Of a stretch of DNA of 18,616 bases, positions 1 through 6,261 are shown piece after piece. Origin of the DNA: an uncultured Anaplasmataceae bacterium (lineage in GTDB: Bacteria; Pseudomonadota; Alphaproteobacteria; Rickettsiales; CAIPFW01); contig CAIPFW010000169.1 of NCBI GenBank assembly GCA_903864455.1, positions 1 through 18,616 of the forward strand. The letters are read 5' to 3'. A program made the position numbers and the translations under genes. Each line of letters opens with the position of its first letter. Positions within the stretch are counted from its first letter, which is position 1. Under the pieces are notes generated by a model that worked only from the letters and a program-made list of their open reading frames with translations, did not search any database and was not told where the DNA came from.

Positions 1-134
1 AAAGTAATTCTTGAGAAACAAATATGATGGTTTAATGGGATTTTTTATTTAAGGGGAAATGCAATGGGTTTAAGATAAAATCTTGCTTTATTCGTCATTT
101 TAAATTATCTTTAATAAAATATGGAAAAAATTTC
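1..134. other. Leader region upstream of fabH
   Basis: No gene is recognised here. Only one forward frame is open at the left edge, for eight codons ending in TGA at 25-27, so the tail of an upstream gene is possible but unproven. A weak sigma-70-like pair, TTGCTT (83-88) and TATCTT (106-111) with a 17-bp spacer, would start transcription near 118, about 17 nt before fabH. Bases 56-71 are an exact inverted copy of 3567-3582. Confidence 0.3.
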
Positions 135-1061
135 ATGAGCGAAAAAGTTTATATAAAATCAACCGGATCTTATTTGCCAGAAAAAAAAATCACAAATTAC
201 GAATTACCAAAAGAGCTTGAAACGAGCGATGAATGGATAGTTCAGCGAACTGGGATAAAGCAAAGATTCATTGCGAATGAAAACGAAGATGTTGTGACGA
301 TGGCAGTTAAAGCGAGCGAGTTGACTTTAAAAGATGTAAATCGTGATGAGATTGATATGATTATCGTTGCAACAACAACGCCAAATAAAATCTTTCCATC
401 ATGTGCTGTGCAAATTCAATCACTTCTTGGGTGCAAGAATGCCTTCGCTTATGATATTCAAGCTGTTTGTAGTGGCTTCTTATATGGATATTACACAGCA
501 TCTCAAATCATGAAATCTGATAAAAATATAAAAAATACTTTATTGATTGGAGCTGAGAAACTTTCATCAATTCTGGACTGGAAAGATAGATCTACTTGCG
601 TTCTTTTTGGAGATGGTGCAGGAGCGATATTGCTTTCAAAAAGGCACGGCGAGGGTTTTGTTGATGGAATGATGAGAAGTGATGGGGGCTTGACTGATAT
701 TTTATACGCTAATAAAAATGATTTTTTGAAAATGGATGGAAGAAAAGTTTTTATCAATGCGACTATCAAACTAGAAAAAGTCATTTTAGATTTGTGCGAG
801 AGAAATAATACAAATATTCAAGATGTTCAATATTTTTTGATACATCAAGCAAATATAAGAATTCTTGATTATTTGGCTGAGAGGTTGAAAGTTGAGAAAA
901 GTAAATTCCTTGTCTCAATCGATATTCATGCCAACACCTCTGCAGCTTCAATACCATTGCTGATGAATCATCATCACGATACTTTTCAAAGAGGGGATTT
1001 GATTTTAATGGCAGGAGTTGGTGCAGGTATGACATGGGGTGCATGTCTTTTGAATTGGTGA
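135..1061 (+). CDS. fabH: 3-oxoacyl-[ACP] synthase III (KAS III, FabH)
   Basis: FabH starts type II fatty acid synthesis in the cytoplasm by condensing acetyl-CoA with malonyl-ACP. The 308-residue protein has the thiolase-fold triad of the family: Cys112 (AVCSGF), His237 (IHQAN) and Asn267 (ANTSAASIP). The N-terminal SDEWIVQRTGI motif (31-41), the FGDGAGA motif (158-164) and the closing GVGAGMTWG (294-302) also fit. Length is slightly below the usual 315-325. An SD-like GGAA lies just ahead of the ATG. In many alphaproteobacteria plsX precedes fabH, but the window opens too late to see it. The photolyase gene follows after 27 nt on the same strand, so co-transcription is likely although the functions are unrelated. 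Confidence 0.95.
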   Translation: MSEKVYIKSTGSYLPEKKITNYELPKELETSDEWIVQRTGIKQRFIANENEDVVTMAVKASELTLKDVNRDEIDMIIVATTTPNKIFPSCAVQIQSLLGCKNAFAYDIQAVCSGFLYGYYTASQIMKSDKNIKNTLLIGAEKLSSILDWKDRSTCVLFGDGAGAILLSKRHGEGFVDGMMRSDGGLTDILYANKNDFLKMDGRKVFINATIKLEKVILDLCERNNTNIQDVQYFLIHQANIRILDYLAERLKVEKSKFLVSIDIHANTSAASIPLLMNHHHDTFQRGDLILMAGVGAGMTWGACLLNW

Positions 1062-1088
1062 TAAAAATAAAATGAATAAAGGGGTTAT

Positions 1089-2495
1089 ATGAATACAATT
1101 TTTTGGTTTAAACAGGATTTACGTTTATCAGACAACGAGGGTATCCTTGAAGCTTCAAAAATTGGAAAAATACTTCCAATTTATATCTTTTCAGATGCTC
1201 CAAGCGATGAATTCAAAATCGGAAAAGCGAGTAAACTATACCTACATCACTCGCTTGAAAGCCTCGATCAATCCATTGATGATAAGCTGAATTTTTATAA
1301 AGGGGATTCAAAAAAAATACTCGTCAATCTCATTAAAAAATACGATATCAAAAATGTTTTTTGTAGTCGATGTTATGAGCCATGGGAAGCTTCACATGAT
1401 GCTGAAATTGAGAAAGCATTAGCTGAATTAAACGTGAACTTTCGTATTTTTAATGGGTCTTACTTGTGGGAGCCAGAGAGTATTAAAAATGAAATTGGCT
1501 CTTATTACAAGGTTTTCAGCGCATATAAAAGAAAAGCCTACCTTTCTGAGGTGCGTAAGCCTTTTAGAAAGCCTACAAATCTTCACTTTATAAAAGACAG
1601 CGATAATACAATGAGGCTTCATGATTTAAATTTGATATCGCATAACTCTTGGGAACAAAAAATAGAAAGTTACTGGGGTTTTGGTGAAGATGCTGCACTG
1701 AAAAAATTGAATCATTTTATCAAAAATGGTTTATTAGGGTATAAAATAGAAAGAGATTATCCAGCAAAAGAGAATACATCAAAATTATCCCCAAATCTTC
1801 ATTTTGGTGAAATTTCTCCATATCAAATTTGGGATGCAGTGGGTAATATTGATTCAATGCATTTCCCAAAAGAAGATTTGGATCATTTTTTGAGTGAGGT
1901 GATTTGGCGTGAATTTTCTTGCTATCTGATGACGCATTTTACAGGGTTTCCATATGACAATTTTCAAGCAAAGTTTGATAAATTTCCTTGGCGATTTGAT
2001 AAAAATCTTTTGAATGCATGGAAAAAAGGTCAAACAGGCTATCCAATTGTCGATGCAGGTATGCGAGAGCTTTGGGAAACTGGCTATATGCATAATCGAG
2101 TTCGTATGGTTGTTGCATCTTTTTTAATAAAAAATTTGATGATACATTGGCATTATGGAAGAGACTGGTTTTGGGATTGTTTGGTAGATGCCGACCTTGC
2201 CAATAATAGTGCGAGTTGGCAGTGGGTTGCAGGATGCGGAGCTGATGCCGCACCATATTTCAGAATTTTCAACCCTATTACCCAAGGTGAAAAATTTGAT
2301 TCCAACGGTGAATATACTCGAAAATTTGTCCCAGAGCTTCAATTATTGCCAGATAAATATTTATTCAAACCATGGACGGCACCACTTGATGTACTCAAGG
2401 CATCGGGTATCATTCTAGGTAAAAGCTATCCTTATCCTATAGTTGATCTCGAAAAATCAAGGAACGAAGCGCTTGAAGCTTATAAAACTTTATAG
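1089..2495 (+). CDS. phrB: Deoxyribodipyrimidine photolyase (cryptochrome/photolyase family)
   Basis: This enzyme uses blue light and reduced FAD to split UV-induced cyclobutane pyrimidine dimers. The 468 residues show an N-terminal antenna-binding alpha/beta domain opening with IFWFKQDLRLSDN (4-16), followed by the helical FAD-binding domain. Diagnostic stretches are TSKLSPNLHFGEISP (230-244), GQTGYPIVDAGMRELW (314-329), MHNRVRMVVASFL (334-346) and ASWQWVAGCGADAAPYFRIF (375-394), the last being the family's most conserved FAD/electron-transfer segment. Length is normal for class I enzymes. A strong Shine-Dalgarno sequence (AAAGGGG, 1078-1084) precedes the ATG. Cyclobutane dimer rather than (6-4) specificity is inferred from overall resemblance. 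Photolyase implies that the cell or its host is exposed to light; many strict intracellular relatives lack it. Confidence 0.93.
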   Translation: MNTIFWFKQDLRLSDNEGILEASKIGKILPIYIFSDAPSDEFKIGKASKLYLHHSLESLDQSIDDKLNFYKGDSKKILVNLIKKYDIKNVFCSRCYEPWEASHDAEIEKALAELNVNFRIFNGSYLWEPESIKNEIGSYYKVFSAYKRKAYLSEVRKPFRKPTNLHFIKDSDNTMRLHDLNLISHNSWEQKIESYWGFGEDAALKKLNHFIKNGLLGYKIERDYPAKENTSKLSPNLHFGEISPYQIWDAVGNIDSMHFPKEDLDHFLSEVIWREFSCYLMTHFTGFPYDNFQAKFDKFPWRFDKNLLNAWKKGQTGYPIVDAGMRELWETGYMHNRVRMVVASFLIKNLMIHWHYGRDWFWDCLVDADLANNSASWQWVAGCGADAAPYFRIFNPITQGEKFDSNGEYTRKFVPELQLLPDKYLFKPWTAPLDVLKASGIILGKSYPYPIVDLEKSRNEALEAYKTL

Positions 2496-2537
2496 GTGTA
2501 GAAAGAAAATACAATAACTCATGTCTTCCAAATAAGA

Positions 2538-2566
2538 TTGAGCTTTGAATTCAAAGTTTATATAAT
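2538..2566 (+). promoter_or_regulatory. Candidate sigma-70 promoter of xth with palindromic spacer
   Basis: TTGAGC (2538-2543) and a consensus TATAAT (2561-2566) are separated by exactly 17 bp, and the -10 box lies 21 bp before the xth ATG. The spacer contains the perfect 14-bp palindrome CTTTGAATTCAAAG (2543-2556), a natural place for a repressor to bind. This is sequence-based only; no start site is known. Confidence 0.55.
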
Positions 2567-2587
2567 AAAATTAATAAAGAGAAAAAT

Positions 2588-3361
2588 ATGATTAAAGTTG
2601 TAACGTGGAATGTGAATTCGATTGCAATGCGAGTTCACCAATGTGCTGAATTAATTGAGTCAGAACAGCCTGATGTGATTTTTTTGCAAGAAATTAAATG
2701 CCAAAATGAACAATTTCAACATGAGATTTTAGAAGGCCTAGGTTATAAAATCTTTGTTCATGGACAGAAAGCTTACAATGGCGTGGCGATTTTAGTTAAA
2801 AATCATTTTGATAATCCAAAGCTAGTAAGCAAAAGTTTGGCAACTCAATTTGAAGATGAATCTCGGTATATTGAAATAACGATAAAAATAAAAAATAAAG
2901 ATATTTCGTTTGCTTCTGTTTATGTGCCAAACGGACAGGCTGTGATTTCAGAGAAATTCCCATATAAATTAGCATTTTTAAAAAAACTAAGAGAATTTAT
3001 TGCAAATAAAACGATAATTATTGGTGGGGATTTTAATGTTGCTCCGTATGATGAGGATATTAAAAATCCTGATGAACACAGGAACACACTTGGATTTCAT
3101 CCGTTGGAGCAAAGAGAAATTCGTCAATTTTATGATATTGGTTTTTATGATCCATTGCGTTTATTGAATAAAGATGAATGTTTTTCTTGGTGGGATTATA
3201 GGCGAGGAGGGTGGGAAAAAAATAATGGTATGAGAATAGATTATTTTTTAATTTCATCAAATTTGACGAAATATTTGAAAAGCGCATATCATTTGAAAGA
3301 TTTTCGAGCAAAAGAAAAGCCTTCAGACCACATTCCTGTAATTTGCGAGTTAGGGATTTGA
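2588..3361 (+). CDS. xth: Exodeoxyribonuclease III (Xth/AP endonuclease)
   Basis: Member of the exonuclease III/APE1 family, which nicks DNA at abasic sites and removes 3' blocks in base excision repair. The 257 residues carry the full active-site set: Asn8 in TWNVNS, Glu35 (FLQEIKCQ), Asp148 and Asn150 (GGDFNVAP), the WWDYRRGG segment (201-208), RIDYFL (216-221) and the closing Asp247-His248 pair (KPSDHIP). Length is typical (about 255-268). AAAGAG at 2576-2581 is a good ribosome binding site. A promoter-like pair sits in the 92-bp gap after the photolyase gene, so xth may be expressed apart from it. Both neighbours repair DNA damage, although Xth acts on oxidative and abasic lesions. Confidence 0.95.
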   Translation: MIKVVTWNVNSIAMRVHQCAELIESEQPDVIFLQEIKCQNEQFQHEILEGLGYKIFVHGQKAYNGVAILVKNHFDNPKLVSKSLATQFEDESRYIEITIKIKNKDISFASVYVPNGQAVISEKFPYKLAFLKKLREFIANKTIIIGGDFNVAPYDEDIKNPDEHRNTLGFHPLEQREIRQFYDIGFYDPLRLLNKDECFSWWDYRRGGWEKNNGMRIDYFLISSNLTKYLKSAYHLKDFRAKEKPSDHIPVICELGI

Positions 3362-3733
3362 GTTTATATTTTATGCAAGATAAGTGCCGCTGGTTAGATT
3401 TAACACAGCTTGTGTTGTAGACACCATTAACAAACTTCTATTTTTATCAAGTTTAATATTATAAACCTCATAAAACTACTATCTAATTTATCCACTCTCA
3501 TCATCGGCCTTCTATTTTCTTTTATTTTGCAAAATAAATTTTTTATCTTATGTCTAAGCTTATATAAAACCCATTGCATTTCTTTCAAAACCTCGAAATT
3601 CAATATTTTCGTCTATTTTCGGACGACAAAAACTTCAAACTTTATTCGCTTTCCTTCTGTAAAGCGATTTAAACGCGATTTATTTTCGCATGGTTGCTGA
3701 ATTTTAAGCTCAAAACAAACGCAATAGGTTTAT
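3362..3733. other. Gene-poor stretch between xth and the restriction remnant
   Basis: No intact gene lies here. On the - strand it contains the transposase tail described separately (3427-3579). On its xth side, 3385-3426 is less AT-rich than its surroundings and includes AACACA-GCT-TGTGTT (3402-3416), a short hairpin without a T-tract. On its other side there are a seven-base stem TCGCTTT/AAAGCGA (3646-3652 with 3661-3667) and a direct repeat of GCGATTTA (3664-3671 and 3675-3682). The - strand frame of the transposase tail stays open toward 3730 except for one TAG near 3616. I do not recognise the peptide encoded upstream of that TAG. Confidence 0.5.
3427..3579 (-). pseudogene. IS5/IS4-type transposase, C-terminal remnant
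   Basis: This 50-codon open frame preserves the end of a DDE transposase of the IS4/IS5 type. The family signature Y-(2)-R-(3)-E-(6)-K is matched at Tyr6, Arg9 and Lys20 with correct spacing, followed by ENRRPMMRVDKLDSSF (21-36), which corresponds to the familiar RRI-TRYDKL tail. The catalytic Glu of the signature is replaced by Lys at position 13 (a GAA to AAA change would do this). The other catalytic residues and most of the protein, normally 250-350 residues, are absent. The copy is therefore dead. I could not define terminal inverted repeats. It lies beside a restriction-modification remnant, which suggests a site where foreign DNA has come and gone. Assignment is from motif recognition alone. 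Confidence 0.7.
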
Positions 3734-4211
3734 TTAATTTTTTTTAGCCATATCTATCAATATTTGCCAATTTTCTTTATAAAATTCTAAGTGAGACAGA
3801 GTTTTGCTATTTCTCCATTGAGCAATTATCTGCAATTGGAATAATATAACATTCAGAAGTGTTTGTATTTATTCCTATGATTAAATCACAATCTTTGTTT
3901 GTATATTTATAAGCTCTACTTGGAGTATTTCTATTTATTTGCTGACCACTTCTGTATCCTCCTGTAAAATTAATGCTACTTCCACCAGTGCCTTTAATTT
4001 GTATTCTTAATAATTTTTGAAAACCACCTAAATCAACTATTGCATCATATTTTGCATTCGTTACATCAACTCTCGAGCATGGAAATCCAGCTTTTATAAT
4101 TCTACCAATGGCTATCATTTCATCTGCGTTGCCATTCATCGTACGAAATACGCCACCCTCTATATTTGTAAGATTAATAATCCATTTTTTATCTTCTTCT
4201 TTTATACTCAT
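3734..4211 (-). pseudogene. Small PD-(D/E)XK restriction-type endonuclease, frameshifted
   Basis: The uninterrupted frame (4211 to 3807) gives 134 residues resembling small PD-(D/E)XK nucleases: Asp56 in KYDAIVD, then Gln71-Ile-Lys73 in LLRIQIKGT, a Q-x-K variant of the catalytic pair. It then reaches CYIIPIADN and stops early. A second frame, offset by one base, continues as AQWRNSKTLSHLEFY and KENWQILIDMAKKN to a TAA at 3734-3736, which reads as a natural C-terminus. Removing one base near 3820-3835 restores a protein of about 158 residues. The ATG overlaps the methyltransferase stop by one base (TAATG), as in coupled restriction-modification pairs. It is probably the restriction partner of that methyltransferase, now inactivated. 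A sequencing error could also explain the shift. Recognition site unknown. Confidence 0.7.
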
Positions 4212-5143
4212 TACAACATTAATAAATTTCTAGCTATTCTTTCTATCACCGGGACAGAAACACTATTTCCAGCTTGCTTGTAAAGTGAAGATTTTGATAG
4301 ATTTTCTGGCAGAATAAATTCTTTTGAAAAGCCCTGCATAGCAAAACATTCTCTTGTAGATAATTTTCTGATTTTATTATTATCTAAGATTAATGGGACG
4401 TTATGACCTCCAGTGCCCATGTTAGCAGTCAAAGTGGGGCACAGCTCAACCTTATTTTCTCGTACGTATACTCTGCGATATTGATAAATACTATTGAAAT
4501 TTTTCATATTTTCATTAAGCATAGCAAAGCATTTTAATTTATCACTATAATACAAGGAAGTATCTTGATGATTATTGTCTATTAATTCCCTCCAATGCAA
4601 TTTTTTACTCATTTTTTCAGGAAAAATAAAGCGCTCATATTCAGATTTATTTTTAAAAGCGAGAATATATATTCTTTCTCTATTTTGCGGGATTTCAGAA
4701 TATTCTGCAGTATTCATTACTTTATATTTAATATAATATCCTAATTCTTCAAATTCTTTCAATATTCTTTCAAATGTCTTACCTTCTTCATGACTTAGAA
4801 TATTTTTAACATTCTCTAGAAATACAATTTTTGGGAAATTTAATTCTTTTATAGCTCTTAAAATTTCAAAGAAAACCGCCCCTCTTTTATCGTCAAATCC
4901 TTTTCTATGACCAGCTATAGAAAATGCTTGACATGGAAACCCTCCAACTAAGATATCGATTTTATCTAGTTGAGAAAAATTTACGTTTTTGATATCATCA
5001 TGTATCATTAAAGAATCAAAATTGTATTTATATGTTACGATTGCTTTGCTATCCATTTCATTCGCCCAAAGTATATTCGCCCCTGCATTTCTAAATGCTA
5101 GTTCTATACCTCCAACTCCAGCAAATAAACTACCTATTTTCAT
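4211..5143 (-). CDS. DNA (cytosine-5-)-methyltransferase, type II R-M
   Basis: Transfers a methyl group from S-adenosylmethionine to carbon 5 of cytosine in a specific DNA site. All major C5-methylase motifs are present in 310 residues: motif I GSLFAGVGGIELAF (4-17), motif IV GGFPCQAFS with nucleophile Cys71, motif VI ENV (110-112), motif VIII QNRERIYI (153-160), motif IX RKLSTRECFAMQGF (259-272) and motif X LYKQAGNSVSVP (287-298). The target recognition domain lies around 175-255 and contains YQYRRVYVREN and CPTLTANMGTGGHNVPLI (235-252). I cannot read the target site from this. The gene looks intact while its nuclease partner does not, so it may now act as an orphan methylase. No clear Shine-Dalgarno sequence is seen. 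It lies 42 nt downstream of nuoI, presumably acquired horizontally. Confidence 0.93.
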   Translation of the reverse strand: MKIGSLFAGVGGIELAFRNAGANILWANEMDSKAIVTYKYNFDSLMIHDDIKNVNFSQLDKIDILVGGFPCQAFSIAGHRKGFDDKRGAVFFEILRAIKELNFPKIVFLENVKNILSHEEGKTFERILKEFEELGYYIKYKVMNTAEYSEIPQNRERIYILAFKNKSEYERFIFPEKMSKKLHWRELIDNNHQDTSLYYSDKLKCFAMLNENMKNFNSIYQYRRVYVRENKVELCPTLTANMGTGGHNVPLILDNNKIRKLSTRECFAMQGFSKEFILPENLSKSSLYKQAGNSVSVPVIERIARNLLML

Positions 5144-5185
5144 ATTTTATCAAATATATTTTTATAAAAGAAAAGCTATATTTAT

Positions 5186-5749
5186 TTAATTTTCTATATT
5201 TTCAAGGTTTTTTCTTTTTGTTCGATCCATAATATTATTCTGAATTCGATACCAAAGCTCAGGCTCCCAACGATCACCATTATCAAGTAATTTCTCCTTA
5301 TTATACAGTAATTCTTCGTGATTTTCCTTGCTATACTCAATATTTGACCCCTCAACAATCGCATCGACAGGGCAAGCTTCTTGACATAAACCACAATAAA
5401 TGCATTTTGTCATGTCTATATCGTATCGTATCGTTTTTCGATTACTATCAGGACGAAACATCTCAGCCTGAGTCAAATTTTTCATCCCACCTTCAATGGT
5501 AATCGCTTGAGCAGGACAAATCGCCTCACATAATTTACACGAAATGCAACGCTCCTCACCATCTTCATATCTTCTGAGTGCGTGCTCACCACGAAAACGA
5601 CTTGACATTTTGACCTTTTGATTTGGCCATTTCATCGTTTTTTTTCTTTTAAACATCGGCTTTAATGTCGTCCATAAGCCTAAAATAATATCAGTCAAGA
5701 AAAAATATTTTACGACTTTAAAAAAAGAATTTGTTTTTTTTAACGACAT
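5186..5749 (-). CDS. nuoI: NADH-quinone oxidoreductase subunit I (NuoI)
   Basis: NuoI (TYKY subunit) holds clusters N6a and N6b, which pass electrons from the peripheral arm of complex I toward quinone. Two 4Fe-4S motifs are complete: Cys68, 71, 74, 78 (CISCKLCEAICP) and Cys116, 119, 122, 126 (CIYCGLCQEACP). The RFRGEHALRRY block (51-61) is typical of alphaproteobacteria and mitochondria. At 187 residues it is longer than the usual 160-165: about nine extra residues lie between the clusters (near 89-103), and the C-terminus runs on past GDRWE with a basic tail. No other nuo gene is near, as in genomes where the complex I genes are scattered. A promoter-like pair lies directly upstream, in the gap after ybaB. 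Confidence 0.95.
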   Translation of the reverse strand: MSLKKTNSFFKVVKYFFLTDIILGLWTTLKPMFKRKKTMKWPNQKVKMSSRFRGEHALRRYEDGEERCISCKLCEAICPAQAITIEGGMKNLTQAEMFRPDSNRKTIRYDIDMTKCIYCGLCQEACPVDAIVEGSNIEYSKENHEELLYNKEKLLDNGDRWEPELWYRIQNNIMDRTKRKNLENIEN

Positions 5750-5774
5750 TTTATGTTTATTATATTTGATATGA

Positions 5775-5803
5775 ATTATACTTCATTTCTCTTTTTAAAA
5801 CAA
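5775..5803 (-). promoter_or_regulatory. Candidate promoter of nuoI
   Basis: Read on the - strand, TTGTTT (5798-5803) and a perfect TATAAT (5775-5780) are 17 bp apart, with the start codon 25 bp further on. This would let nuoI be transcribed independently of dnaX-ybaB, which ends just upstream. Prediction from sequence only. Confidence 0.4.
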
Positions 5804-5824
5804 TGGAATTTGATTGAGAGTTTA

Positions 5825-6241
5825 TTACTTTCTTTTTTTGTTAAAATTCCCGCCACCAACAGATCCAAGTAATTTACTTATATCACCCACCCCTGTCATA
5901 CTTTCCACAGTTTTCATGATATCACCCATATCAACTCCTGTATCAACAGTATCTCCACCATCAATATCGCTTGAAGCTTTTCGAAATGCAGTAATGATTA
6001 AATCAGATAAAATATCCCAGAAACCATCTGCGTCATCGTGAATATATTGCTTCATTCCATCGCTAAATCGAATACTTTCTAAATCTTTGTTGCCGTTGAT
6101 CGTAACTTCAACCTCTATACCATCGTCACCTGATTTGCCATGATATTTAGCTTTTGCAAGGTCATCTTTGGTTTGACTTGTCATTCGCTCAAGTTCGTTT
6201 TTCATGTTGCCGAACTGATTTAATAATTTACTTATATCCAT
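5825..6241 (-). CDS. ybaB: YbaB/EbfC family nucleoid-associated protein
   Basis: YbaB/EbfC proteins are small DNA-binding dimers associated with the nucleoid. The first 95 residues match the family: an N-terminal helix (ISKLLNQFGNMKNELERM), the strand EVEVTINGNKDLESIRF (43-59), and a C-terminal helix with DLIITAFRKASSDI. Its place directly after dnaX (20-nt gap) is the classical dnaX-ybaB order and supports the call. At 138 residues it exceeds the usual 105-110: a tail of about 40 residues, acidic and glycine-rich then basic (GGGNFNKKRK), is added. The tail repeats the DISKLL hexapeptide of the N-terminus, and the DNA repeats 15 bases exactly (5870-5884 and 6224-6238). No recR follows. Confidence 0.88.
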   Translation of the reverse strand: MDISKLLNQFGNMKNELERMTSQTKDDLAKAKYHGKSGDDGIEVEVTINGNKDLESIRFSDGMKQYIHDDADGFWDILSDLIITAFRKASSDIDGGDTVDTGVDMGDIMKTVESMTGVGDISKLLGSVGGGNFNKKRK

Positions 6242-6261
6242 CGTTAATGATTTTGAAAGAC

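Noticed and set aside
781..1098. 105-residue open frame on the - strand opposite fabH
   Set aside because: It is a shadow of fabH, whose catalytic motifs are complete. The frame has no recognisable domain and runs across the fabH-photolyase junction.
1939..2256. 105-residue - strand frame inside the photolyase gene
   Set aside because: It overlaps the most conserved photolyase motifs, so its length follows from constraint on the other strand.
3385..3426. tRNA or tmRNA 3' end, because a less AT-rich stretch ends in CACCA
   Set aside because: No acceptor stem or T-arm can be folded, and the only hairpin (AACACA/TGTGTT) does not fit either RNA.
3426..3450. Terminal inverted repeat of the IS element near the transposase stop
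   Set aside because: GGTGTCTACAACAC after the stop is suggestive, but no matching opposite end was found in the window, so the boundary cannot be claimed.
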